The notes: generated by a model not told the origin, from the sequence alone. Shown: positions 53,980 through 62,346, counted from the first letter of the stretch. The stretch: 64,000 bases of DNA from an uncultured Paraprevotella sp. (GCA_944321365.1 CALULA010000001.1:62001-126000), one strand, 5' to 3'. Translations and numbers: made by a program.

Positions 53980-55671
53980 TTAGGGCTGTTGTTCTTCTTC
54001 TTTTAAGATGTTTTTGGCCGATTCATCCCCCAGTTCGGCTGCTTTTTTCAGGTTTTTCAGTGCTTCCTCGCGTTGTTTCAGCTGGAGCTGGCAGATGCCG
54101 ATGAGTCGGTAGGCGGCTCCGAAATCCGGATCGAGTTCCGCGCTGCGGCTTGCGGCCTTGATGGCTTCTTCCGGTTCTCCGATGCGATAGAGCACCACGG
54201 CACGTTCGGCGTGGTACAGCGGTTCATTGGGACTGATGCGTATGGCCCGGTCTATGTCATCCATGGCCTGTTGGAACATGCGGCATTGCATTTCGGCCTG
54301 TTCGCGTTGGTAATAGAATTGGGCGTTCAGTTCGCCTCCCATCAGCCGTCCGTATTCGTTCATGTCCAGCACGGCCTCGCGGTAACGCCCCAGCGACAGC
54401 AGCGTATTTGCCCGTTCCAGCAACGCCGGAGCGGCATCTCTCACGTAGGGTTTGCTGAAGCAGGCCACGGCACTGTCTTGCAACGCCAGCACTTGCAGCG
54501 TATCAGCTCCCGTCATGCGCTTGCATTGCGCGGCATAAAGGAAGATGTTGGCCGAGCGCATATTGGTTTCCCGCAGTGAAAGATACTTTTCGCAAGCCTT
54601 GTCATACTCCTTCAGCGCATATAGGACGTTGCCTTCTTGCTGGATATAGAGAGGCAGCGGATTGATTTTGTAGGCCTCTTCCGCAAATGCCAGTGCCTTG
54701 TTCATGTCCCAGTCCTTGTACGTCTGATAACCTTTTTTGAGGTTCAGTTCATAGATCAGTTTGCTGAGCGAATAATAGGCTTCGTCTTTTTTCTTCGCGA
54801 CATCTATGGCCGTGTTCATGTCTGTTTCGGCTGCGGCGAAGTTGCTGTGCGCCATGTAAAAATCAGCCCGTTGCAGGTAAGAGTCGCTGCTTTCGGGAAA
54901 TTTGGCGGCATAGTCGTCCAGATATTGATTATAGGTGGCCGAATCGGCGCGTGCGGTCAGCATGAACAGAAATGTGCGTGCTTCGTTTTCGTCCTCCGGC
55001 AGTGCTTTGCGGATGTAAATGCTGTTCAGGTCGTTGTCGTTGGTGGACAAGCCGTTGGTGGCCAGCGTGCTCCCATAGGCTGCGCTGATGGCATAGGATG
55101 CGGCCGCGGCATCGTCGGCTTTGCGTTGTATCAAGGCGATGACTTCTCCCTCTTCGTCCATCACGGGACTGTTCATGTACTTCTCATCCAGTTGTCTGGT
55201 GAGGGTATAGTAGCCGTAATGCTCGTTGAACTTCTGGATGTCGGCCAGAGTGTCGTTCAGGCATATCTTGTTTTCTTTGGTCGGATACGGCAGGATGTAG
55301 ACATGTTCTTTCTTGACTCCCATCCGGCCAGAGATGGTCAGTGCCGGGGTTTTCTTGTCAGTGCGCACGCGGAACTTCACGAGGTCGTAGAGCGAGCTGG
55401 CCCCCATGATGTTTTCCACTTCATATTCTTTGCCTTCTGCGCTGACCACTTTGGCTCCGCTGGCTTTCTTGAACAGGTTATAGTCGGCCAGAGCCACCCC
55501 GTCTTCGCTGATGAAGAAGCCGTTTCCGGATTGCAGCATGTTGCCTTTTTCGTCTACGGTCACAATGCTGATCTGCGCTTTCGCTGCCTTTTTGTACCAT
55601 TTCGGATTTTGTCCGCTAAGCGAGGCGGCGACGCTCAGCATGCACGTCAGTATGTATAGTGTTCTTTTCAT
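53980..55671 (-). CDS. Secreted trypsin-fold pseudoprotease with C-terminal TPR repeats
   Basis: The protein has 563 residues and a signal peptide (LYILTCMLSVAASLSG). Residues ~30-210 follow the DegP/S1C fold: GNGFFISEDGVALADYNLF aligns with the GxGFxIxxDGxxLTxxHV block but has Asn for the catalytic His. The Ser region reads MNSPVMDEEGEVIAL, lacking GNSGGP. Activity is therefore unlikely. Residues ~240-563 are TPR repeats (YVRDAAPALLERANTLLSLGRYREAV, EPEEAIKAASRSAELDPDFGAAY). The start overlaps the recN stop by 4 nt. A periplasmic scaffold role is inferred. Confidence 0.78.
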   Translation of the reverse strand: MKRTLYILTCMLSVAASLSGQNPKWYKKAAKAQISIVTVDEKGNMLQSGNGFFISEDGVALADYNLFKKASGAKVVSAEGKEYEVENIMGASSLYDLVKFRVRTDKKTPALTISGRMGVKKEHVYILPYPTKENKICLNDTLADIQKFNEHYGYYTLTRQLDEKYMNSPVMDEEGEVIALIQRKADDAAAASYAISAAYGSTLATNGLSTNDNDLNSIYIRKALPEDENEARTFLFMLTARADSATYNQYLDDYAAKFPESSDSYLQRADFYMAHSNFAAAETDMNTAIDVAKKKDEAYYSLSKLIYELNLKKGYQTYKDWDMNKALAFAEEAYKINPLPLYIQQEGNVLYALKEYDKACEKYLSLRETNMRSANIFLYAAQCKRMTGADTLQVLALQDSAVACFSKPYVRDAAPALLERANTLLSLGRYREAVLDMNEYGRLMGGELNAQFYYQREQAEMQCRMFQQAMDDIDRAIRISPNEPLYHAERAVVLYRIGEPEEAIKAASRSAELDPDFGAAYRLIGICQLQLKQREEALKNLKKAAELGDESAKNILKEEEQQP

Positions 55672-57347
55672 TTGTGGGTTGTTTTGGAATGGTTAAGCAA
55701 TTCTTTGGCATTGTTTATGGCCGCATCAGTCAGGGCAGACCCGCTCAACATGTGTGCGATTTCTTCTATCCGTCCTTTTTCATCCAGCTGGACGATGTGG
55801 CTGGTGGTGCTCTCCGCGTGATCTTCTTTGTACACTTTGTAATGTGTGGCTCCCATGGCTGCAATCTGAGGCAGGTGAGTGATGCTGATGACCTGTCGGT
55901 TGAGCGCACCCATTTCCTGCATGATGTGGGCCATCTGTTCGGCAATGCTGCCCGAAACTCCTGTGTCTATCTCGTCAAAGATGATGGTGGGGAGCTTCAC
56001 CGCACCGGAGATCATGGCTTTCAGAGACAGCATGACGCGCGCGATTTCTCCTCCCGATGCGACTTGTGCTATGGGTTGCAGCCGTCCGTTCTTGTTGGCA
56101 CTGAACAGAAAGTTTATTTTATCTGCTCCGTTCTCGTCCGGTTGTTCTTTCTGCCCCAGTTCCACTTTGAACTGCACGTTGGGAATTCCCAGCGGAATCA
56201 GTCTTTTTTTCATTTCTTTTTCTACCTGTTCGGCGGCTTTGGTCCGCATGGCGGTCAGGCAGCGGGCCTGAGTCAACAGCATTTGTTCCGCTTGTCGGCA
56301 TTCTTCCTGCAATTGGTTTATCCGTTCATCACTATGATTGATGGCGTCAAGCTTTTCCCGGTAGTCATGTTCTATTTGCAGCAGTTCCTCAAGCGAGTTT
56401 ACATGGTGCTTCTGTTGCAGTTCGTATATGGTGTTCAGCCGTTCGTTGACATAGGCCAGTCGTTCCGGATTGAACTCGAAAGCTTCGGCCTTTCCTGTGA
56501 TTTCCCCCGACAGGTCTTTCAGTTCGATGTAGCAGGAATTCATGCGTTCGTACAGCTCTTTTCCGTCAGGATATATTTTTTCAAGGTTTTCCAGTAAGTG
56601 AACGGAGCTTTTCACGGCACTTAATATGCCGTTTTGCTCGTCTTCCAACAGACTTCCTGTCTGGTAGAGTGCCTGTTTGATGTCTTCGGCATGCGTCAGT
56701 GTCTCTGCTTCTTGTTCCAATTCTTCCTGTTCGCCTTCCTTGAGGCTGGCTTTTTCCAACTGGTCGAGCTGGAATGCCAGATAGTCTTCTTCCGTTCGTG
56801 CCTGCTCAGCTTCTTTTTGAGCTTGCTCCAATTGCTTCCGCACTTTCCGGAAGGCCGTGTATAGTGTTTTATATTGTTGCATTTCCTCGCGGTCACCGGC
56901 CAGGATGTCAATGACCTGTAGCTGGAAGTTTTCTTTGTTCAGCAGCAGGTTCTGGTGTTGTGAATGGATGTCGATCAGCATCTCGCCCAGTTCCTTGAGC
57001 TGGTTGACCGTGGCGGGTGTATCGTTGATGAAGGCACGGCTTTTCCCTGCAGCTGTGATTTCACGGCGCACGATGCATTCCTTTCCGTCGAAGTCCAGAT
57101 CATTTTGTTCAAAGAAAAGCTCCATGCCGTAGGCACTGAGGTCGAACGTTGCCTCGATGACGCATCTGTTTGCTCCGTTTTTGATGGAGCGGCTGTCAGC
57201 ACGCTGGCCTAACAGTAGTCCGATGGCTCCCAGAATAATGGATTTTCCTGCTCCTGTTTCTCCGGTAATGACAGAGAAGCCGGGGGCAAAACGGATGTCC
57301 AAAGTGTCTATCAGTGCGTAGTTTTGTATGAATAAAGATTTTAGCAT
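55668..57347 (-). CDS. recN: DNA repair protein RecN
   Basis: This SMC-like ATPase of double-strand-break repair has 559 residues from ATG 57347. The N-terminal LKSLFIQNYALIDTLDIRF and Walker A GETGAGKSIIL are followed by two long coiled-coil arms. The C-terminal signature VASGGEIARVMLSLKA and Walker B TIIFDEIDTGVSG follow. The upstream frame extension to 57401 overlaps the DUF4835 gene and is unlikely. It begins 4 nt after that stop. Confidence 0.96.
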   Translation of the reverse strand: MLKSLFIQNYALIDTLDIRFAPGFSVITGETGAGKSIILGAIGLLLGQRADSRSIKNGANRCVIEATFDLSAYGMELFFEQNDLDFDGKECIVRREITAAGKSRAFINDTPATVNQLKELGEMLIDIHSQHQNLLLNKENFQLQVIDILAGDREEMQQYKTLYTAFRKVRKQLEQAQKEAEQARTEEDYLAFQLDQLEKASLKEGEQEELEQEAETLTHAEDIKQALYQTGSLLEDEQNGILSAVKSSVHLLENLEKIYPDGKELYERMNSCYIELKDLSGEITGKAEAFEFNPERLAYVNERLNTIYELQQKHHVNSLEELLQIEHDYREKLDAINHSDERINQLQEECRQAEQMLLTQARCLTAMRTKAAEQVEKEMKKRLIPLGIPNVQFKVELGQKEQPDENGADKINFLFSANKNGRLQPIAQVASGGEIARVMLSLKAMISGAVKLPTIIFDEIDTGVSGSIAEQMAHIMQEMGALNRQVISITHLPQIAAMGATHYKVYKEDHAESTTSHIVQLDEKGRIEEIAHMLSGSALTDAAINNAKELLNHSKTTHK

Positions 57348-57351
57348 GTCC

Positions 57352-58281
57352 TCATTTCTTAAGTTTTTCCCAGTAAGTACTTTGCGAGGCGTTGATGCCA
57401 AACAGGATGTCGTATACTTTTTCCCGCTCCTCGTTTGTTCCTTTGCCGCTGTAGATGCTCACCAGTTCGTCGCGTTTTATGTCGGTAAAGATGACGGGTA
57501 AAGAACTCATCGTCTTTTGGTCGCGGGCTTGTTTCAGCAATTCGATGGACGTGGTAATGGCTGCCCGTGCCGTGTCCGTATTCTCGGTCATGCGGTCTAA
57601 TCCCATGCGATGGTACTGATATTCCATTTGTCTGAACGGTTCCATGGCACCGTCTAAATAGTCATTGATAATGGCGAAGCGGTTGCGGTCGTCTTCAAAA
57701 GCTTTCCATCCGGCAAAGCCGAGATTCTGAGAGTTGTTGGCCACGTCCATGGCCATTTGCAGTATGTCTGTTCCGCCCAGCGGGGCCATTGTATCCATGT
57801 CCAGCCCTATGATGAGATAGGCATAGTAGGCAAGGACAGCTGTCAGGTTGTTGTCTACTTGTTCGGGCCGGAATTCCAGCTGGTCGAACTGCTGGAAATT
57901 GAAGTTGAAGTCTTCGTCTTGGAAATTAAACACCGTGGTGGAGTAGTTGGAGTTGTAGACCGGACGTGTGCTTTGCACCTGTATGGTACCTGTGAATGAG
58001 TTGTCGGTCTCGCTGTAGGTTTTCAGCGTGATACTGAAAGTGCAGTTGATGCGCTCATAGTCCTCATATTCCATCTGCGTCCACTGCCGTTCGTTCAGGA
58101 ACGCGGTCAGTGAGTTTTGCAGGGCTTCGAAGACAGCTTCCGTCGTATTGGAGATCTGTGAACGGTTCAACGTGACCTTTGCGTTGAGTTCCTGGGCATG
58201 GATAAGCGCGGAATGCGTCCCTATTGTCAGGAAAATGAGCAGTGTGAAGAGCCGTGTGACAGGTCGGTGTAAGGTGTGCAT
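57352..58281 (-). CDS. DUF4835 family secreted protein
   Basis: The protein has 309 residues from ATG 58281, with a signal peptide (LFTLLIFLTIGTHSALIHAQ). ELNAKVTLNRSQISNTTEAVFEALQNSLTAFLNERQWT and STRPVYNSNYSTTVFNFQDEDFNFNFQQFDQLEF match the DUF4835 family, which in Bacteroidota is almost always between coaBC and recN. The function is unknown. It lies 16 nt after the coaBC stop. Confidence 0.85.
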   Translation of the reverse strand: MHTLHRPVTRLFTLLIFLTIGTHSALIHAQELNAKVTLNRSQISNTTEAVFEALQNSLTAFLNERQWTQMEYEDYERINCTFSITLKTYSETDNSFTGTIQVQSTRPVYNSNYSTTVFNFQDEDFNFNFQQFDQLEFRPEQVDNNLTAVLAYYAYLIIGLDMDTMAPLGGTDILQMAMDVANNSQNLGFAGWKAFEDDRNRFAIINDYLDGAMEPFRQMEYQYHRMGLDRMTENTDTARAAITTSIELLKQARDQKTMSSLPVIFTDIKRDELVSIYSGKGTNEEREKVYDILFGINASQSTYWEKLKK

Positions 58282-58297
58282 GTCGTTTGAAGTTTCA

Positions 58298-59500
58298 TTA
58301 AAAGGCCGCAACGAGGCGGTCGATGATGTCTTCTGCCACCTCTTTTTTGCTTTTCAGCGGGTAGGTCTGTGTTTCGGTTTGCGTGAGAATCGTTATTTTG
58401 TTCGTGTCGTAACGGAATCCTGCGCCTGCGTCGTTGAGCGAGTTCAGTACGATGAAGTCTAAGTTCTTGCGCTTCATTTTGTCGCGGGCGTGTGCTATTT
58501 CATCGTGGGTTTCCAATGCAAAACCTACCAGCAGCTGTCCGGGGCGTTTCTGCAGACCGAGGGCTTGTGCGATGTCGCGCGTAGGCTTCAGTTTCAATGT
58601 CAGTCCGTCCGGACCTCGTTTGATTTTATGGTCGCAGGTCTGGTCCGGTGTAAAATCGGCCACAGCGGCGCATAATATGGCTGCATCTGAGGTCGTAAAG
58701 TGTAAGGCTGCCTCATGATACATTTCTTCTGCCGACTCTATGTCGATGCGGTGTATGGCCGGATGAGAGGTTTTCAGTGCCACCGGGCCACAGATGAGTG
58801 TGACTTCGGCTCCTCGCCGTGCGCAGTTTTCGGCTAATGCCATGCCCATTTTCCCGGAAGAGTAGTTGCCGATAAAGCGCACAGGATCTATTTTCTCGTA
58901 AGTCGGTCCGGCGGTGATGAGAATCCTTTTTCCTTTCAGGTCCGGCTGCCTGGCGTTGAAATACTGTTCCAGGACCTTGATTATGTTTTCCGGTTCTTCC
59001 ATACGTCCTTTTCCGGTCAGGTGGCTGGCCAATTCACCGCTGGTCGGCTCAATGATATGGTTTCCAAAAGAGCGGAGCCGTTGCAGGTTTTGTTGGGTGG
59101 ACGGATGGGCAAACATGTCCAGGTCCATGGCCGGTGCGACGAATACGGGGGCTTTCATGGAAAGATAGGTTGTTACCAGCATGTTGTCGGCGATGCCGTT
59201 GGCCATTTTCCCGATAGTGGAAGCCGTGGCGGGAGCGATGACCATGGCATCGGCCCACAGACCGAGATCGACATGGCTGTTCCAGCTTCCGTCACGCCCG
59301 GAGAAGAACTCGCTGACAACGGGTTTGCCCGTCAGGGCAGAGAGGGTTATGGGAGTAATGAACTCCTTGCCCGCAGGAGTGATGACCACTTGCACCTCGG
59401 CACCTCTCTTTATGAGTCCGCGGATGAGGTAGCAGGCCTTGTATGCCGCGATGCTTCCGGTGATGCCCAATACGATTTTCTTGCCTTTCAGTATTTCCAT
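58298..59500 (-). CDS. coaBC: Bifunctional phosphopantothenoylcysteine decarboxylase / phosphopantothenate-cysteine ligase
   Basis: Two steps of coenzyme A synthesis are carried in one 400-residue protein. The CoaC flavoprotein half has ITGSIAAYKACYLIRGL, the catalytic His in SHVDLGLWAD, and PAMDLDMF. The CoaB half starts at about residue 188 with LITAGPTYEKIDPVRFIGNYSSGKMG and has AAVADFTPD and the K-rich KMKRKNLDFIVLN. In the substrate clamp the residues are ELASHLTGKGRMEEP. The usual catalytic Cys (ACG in E. coli Dfp) is replaced by Ser. It follows the exonuclease gene by 17 nt. Confidence 0.95.
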   Translation of the reverse strand: MEILKGKKIVLGITGSIAAYKACYLIRGLIKRGAEVQVVITPAGKEFITPITLSALTGKPVVSEFFSGRDGSWNSHVDLGLWADAMVIAPATASTIGKMANGIADNMLVTTYLSMKAPVFVAPAMDLDMFAHPSTQQNLQRLRSFGNHIIEPTSGELASHLTGKGRMEEPENIIKVLEQYFNARQPDLKGKRILITAGPTYEKIDPVRFIGNYSSGKMGMALAENCARRGAEVTLICGPVALKTSHPAIHRIDIESAEEMYHEAALHFTTSDAAILCAAVADFTPDQTCDHKIKRGPDGLTLKLKPTRDIAQALGLQKRPGQLLVGFALETHDEIAHARDKMKRKNLDFIVLNSLNDAGAGFRYDTNKITILTQTETQTYPLKSKKEVAEDIIDRLVAAF

Positions 59501-59517
59501 AGCTCTTTGTCCCTCCG

Positions 59518-60285
59518 TTATTTGTTCATGTTCAGGCGGATCTGTGTAAGAATCTGTTTCGTGTTACGGGCAAAATCTCCTTGCAGTATCCAGCTGTAAT
59601 ATCCCGGATCTGCGCGCAGTACATCGGTAACTTTCTTACCTTTGTATTTGCCGAAGTTGAAAACGATTTCGTGGTTTTCGTCATATATCATACGTCCGGC
59701 AAAGTCTACGTTATCCGTCATGCGGGAGAAGTCGGACAAAAAGCTTACATCGTTCTGCAGATCGTTGGGGTAATGGTCCAACTGTGCCATCAGAACCTCA
59801 TAGGTGGCGCGCGTGTCGGCCAGTGCCGAATGGGCGTTTTCCAGGTCTTTTCCGCAATAGAACTTGTAAGCGGCACTCAGTGTGCGGCGTTCCAGCTTGT
59901 GATAGATGTTCTGCACGTCGATGAACTTGCGTTTCCGTATGTCTATGTCAATTCCGGCACGCAGAAATTCCTCCACCAGCATGGGCACGTCGAAGCGGTT
60001 GGAGTTGAATCCGGCAAAGTCACATCCCTTGATGGTGTTGGCCAGTTCCTGCGCCACTTGTCTGAACGTGGGGCAATCGGCCACATCGGCATCATATATT
60101 CCGTGTATGGCCGACGAGCTTTCCGGGATATGCATTTCCGGATTGATGCGCATGCTTTTGGCTTCTTCGTTGCCGTTGGGGTGCACTTTGATGTAGCATA
60201 GTTCCACAATGCGGTCGGTCGTGATGTTGATGCCTGTGGTTTCCAGGTCGAAAAACACGATGGGATTCTTCAGGTTCAGTTTCAT
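59518..60285 (-). CDS. DnaQ-like 3'-5' exonuclease
   Basis: This 255-residue DEDDh exonuclease resembles the epsilon subunit of DNA polymerase III and ExoX. The exo motifs are FFDLETTG (Asp13, Glu15), GFNSNRFDVPML and the C-terminal HSALADTRATYEVL. The last ~50 residues (FNFGKYKGKKVTDVLRADPGYYSWIL) form the small ExoX-type C-terminal domain. Lying 10 nt after dnaN, it may proofread with or be clamped by the beta ring. No canonical clamp-binding QL(S/D)LF is obvious. Confidence 0.9.
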   Translation of the reverse strand: MKLNLKNPIVFFDLETTGINITTDRIVELCYIKVHPNGNEEAKSMRINPEMHIPESSSAIHGIYDADVADCPTFRQVAQELANTIKGCDFAGFNSNRFDVPMLVEEFLRAGIDIDIRKRKFIDVQNIYHKLERRTLSAAYKFYCGKDLENAHSALADTRATYEVLMAQLDHYPNDLQNDVSFLSDFSRMTDNVDFAGRMIYDENHEIVFNFGKYKGKKVTDVLRADPGYYSWILQGDFARNTKQILTQIRLNMNK

Positions 60286-60295
60286 GCTTTTGGGT

Positions 60296-61426
60296 TTAGT
60301 CGTTCAGTTTTAAGGGCATCAGCAACATCAGCAGGTCTTCGTTCTCGTGCTGTTCGGCTGGTGTGATGACACCGGGACGTCCGGAATCGGCCAGTTCAAG
60401 CACGACATTTTCTCCCTCTATGTTGTTCAGCATGTTGATGAGATACGTTCCGTTGAATCCGATATTGACGGGCGATGAGTTGTAGTCGCAGATGAGACGT
60501 TCTTCGGCAGAGGTGGAGAAGTCTATGTCCTGGCCCGATACGATGAGCAGGTTGGTATCGAAATGCAGGCGGATCAGCGACACGCTTTTGTTGGAAAACA
60601 CCAGAATGCGTTTCAGCGCACTCAGCATGGAGAGCCGGTCTACGGTGACACGATAGGGATTATTCTGCGGAATGACGGAATTGTAGTTGGGATAACGGCC
60701 CTCGATAAGGCGGCAGACGAGCCTGAAACTCTCGGCTTTGATAATGGCGTTGCGCTCATTGAATTGCAACTCTACGTCGTTAGCTTCTTTCGGCAGCAGG
60801 TTTTTCAAAAGGTTGGCCGGTTTCTTGGGCAGCGTAAACGTGGAGATTGTCGTGTTGCCGTTGGGGAATATGTAGTATTTATCCCGCACGAGGGTATTGC
60901 CGTCTGTCGACACGAAGGTGAGGTTGTCCGCCTGGAGGTCAAAATGTATGCCGTTCATGATGGGGCGCAGTTCGTTGTCTGCCGTGGCAAAGAACGTATG
61001 GTTGATGCCGTTGAGCAGTGTCTCGGCTGAAAGGATCAGGGGGCTCATGCCTTCTTGCGGGACGGTGATTTCCGGATATTCTTCAGCGTGCTGTCCCACT
61101 ATGTTGAACCGGCCGTTCTGATATGTGGCCGTGATTTCCATGTTGTCGAGGTTGATGTCGAACGTAAGCGGCTGTTCGGCGATTTCTTTAATGGAATCCT
61201 GTATGATTTTCGCGTTGATGCAGAACCGGCCGTTGCTGTCGCTTTCCACAAGTTCTGCGTGTGTCATGAGGGTGGTTTCGCTGTCGGATGCTGTTATTTT
61301 CAGCATATTGTCTTGAATGTCAAAGAGGAAACAATCCAGAATGGGCAGCGTGTTCTTTGAGTTTATGACACGCCCTATCGTCTGCAGACGGGTGAACAGT
61401 GCAGCACTTGATACAATAAATTTCAT
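60296..61426 (-). CDS. dnaN: DNA polymerase III beta subunit (sliding clamp)
   Basis: The beta clamp has 376 residues. It starts MKFIVSSAALFTRLQTIGRVINSKNTLPIL and has SDSETTL, FTLPKKPANLLKNLLP, EGRYPNYNSVIP and the C-terminal LLMLLMPLKLND. Three ring domains of equal length fit. It is the first gene of a six-gene operon: dnaN, exonuclease, coaBC, DUF4835, recN and the TPR pseudoprotease. A -7 box lies 29 nt upstream, and a divergent DUF3127 gene is on the other side. dnaA is not in the window. Confidence 0.97.
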   Translation of the reverse strand: MKFIVSSAALFTRLQTIGRVINSKNTLPILDCFLFDIQDNMLKITASDSETTLMTHAELVESDSNGRFCINAKIIQDSIKEIAEQPLTFDINLDNMEITATYQNGRFNIVGQHAEEYPEITVPQEGMSPLILSAETLLNGINHTFFATADNELRPIMNGIHFDLQADNLTFVSTDGNTLVRDKYYIFPNGNTTISTFTLPKKPANLLKNLLPKEANDVELQFNERNAIIKAESFRLVCRLIEGRYPNYNSVIPQNNPYRVTVDRLSMLSALKRILVFSNKSVSLIRLHFDTNLLIVSGQDIDFSTSAEERLICDYNSSPVNIGFNGTYLINMLNNIEGENVVLELADSGRPGVITPAEQHENEDLLMLLMPLKLND

Positions 61427-61454
61427 AACGTTCTACTTTAAAAATTATATTCAG

Positions 61455-61462
61455 CAAATTTA
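61455..61462 (-). promoter_or_regulatory. -7 promoter box for the dnaN operon
   Basis: Minus-strand TAAATTTG. Confidence 0.6.
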
Positions 61463-61525
61463 CATATTTCGTCAGAACGGAACAAAAAAAACAATGTAAA
61501 ATTAGACAGAGTAGAAAATTAGTTG

Positions 61526-61533
61526 TAATTTCG
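61526..61533 (+). promoter_or_regulatory. Probable -7 box for the DUF3127 gene
   Basis: TAATTTCG has one mismatch to TAnnTTTG and lies 27 nt before ATG 61560. Confidence 0.4.
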
Positions 61534-61559
61534 CGACGACAATCAGATAAAGTAGAGTT

Positions 61560-61940
61560 ATGGAAATTACCGGAAAAATCATTGCTGTACTGCCCGAACG
61601 CGGGGGCATCTCACAGCGTACCGGCTCTGAATGGAAGGTGCAGGAGTATGTGCTGGAAACTCAGGAGCAGTATCCCAGAAAAATGTGTTTTGACGTTTTC
61701 GGGGCCGACAAGATTGCACAGTTCGCCATCAAGATTGGTGACCATCTGACGGTTTCTTTTGATATAGACGCCAGAGAGTATCAAGGGCGTTGGTATAACA
61801 GTATTCGGGCATGGAAGGTGGAGCGTGTGGCCGACCAGCAACCGGCTGCTCCGGCAGATTATCCTCCGTTTCCGCCTGCCTCTGACGCGGCACCCGTCGA
61901 CTTCTCTGCGGGCGATTCAAAAGACGATCTGCCGTTTTAA
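61560..61940 (+). CDS. DUF3127 OB-fold protein with SSB-like C-terminal tip
   Basis: The protein has 126 residues. MEITGKIIAVLPERGGISQRTGSEWKVQEYVLETQEQYP and VSFDIDAREYQGRWYNSIRAWKVE match DUF3127, a single OB-like domain related to SSB. The tail after residue ~90 is Pro/Ala/Asp-rich and disordered. It ends DSKDDLPF, which resembles the acidic DDDIPF tip by which SSB recruits repair proteins. It is divergent from the dnaN operon. Single-strand DNA binding is inferred and has not been shown. Confidence 0.85.
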   Translation: MEITGKIIAVLPERGGISQRTGSEWKVQEYVLETQEQYPRKMCFDVFGADKIAQFAIKIGDHLTVSFDIDAREYQGRWYNSIRAWKVERVADQQPAAPADYPPFPPASDAAPVDFSAGDSKDDLPF

Positions 61941-61962
61941 GGGAGGAGAGGAACGGAATAGC

Positions 61963-62016
61963 AGAAAAAGGATGCATCCGGATTCGCTTCATGCGGGTCC
62001 GGATGCATCCTTTTCT
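61963..62016. terminator. Long intrinsic terminator after the DUF3127 gene
   Basis: AAAAGGATGCATCCGGA pairs with TCCGGATGCATCCTTTT, flanked by A and T runs, and is therefore active in either direction. Confidence 0.9.
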
Positions 62017-62107
62017 GTCAGGTGAGGAACGGTGTCGTGTTTGTGTCCGGCACCGGCTCTTTCCTTTCTGCCGGGGCAGATGGGGAGAGCTTGCAGGAAG
62101 AGCGTTT

Positions 62108-62195
62108 TTTCTTTGCGCATGACGCAGACGGTTTGTGCGCAAGATTTGCGGCGTTTGTGCGCAAGACTTTAGGCGGGATTCCGCATCATCTGTTT
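62108..62195 (+). repeat. 22-bp phased repeat array 8 (3 clear units plus 1 degenerate)
   Basis: TGCGCA cores are at 62114, 62136 and 62158, with a weak copy TCCGCATCAT at 62180. All steps are 22 nt. The array sits between two terminators in the 434-bp convergent gap. I see nothing else there. Confidence 0.85.
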
Positions 62196-62301
62196 TGTTT
62201 CCGGTTACCGGTTGATTCTGTGATGATTGTGATGCGGTTGCCAGAGTCGGATGCAAAGGACGTGCCTTGCTCTTGACGAACGGTGAAAAGGCGGTGTGTG
62301 G

Positions 62302-62346
62302 AAATAAAACAAGAAGTGCACCGTTTTATGCCGGTGCACTTCTTGT
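62302..62346 (-). terminator. Intrinsic terminator of the efflux operon
   Basis: ACAAGAAGTGCACCG pairs with CGGTGCACTTCTTGT around an 8-nt loop. On the minus strand TTTTATTT follows. Confidence 0.92.

Noticed and set aside
396..62195. CRISPR array interpretation of the 22-bp repeats
   Set aside because: The period is only 22 nt, the conserved part is ~11 nt, there are no 30-40-nt unique spacers, and no cas genes are present.
396..62195. Arrays as coding repeats
   Set aside because: Twenty-two is not a multiple of three, frames are interrupted, and neighbouring genes end before the arrays.
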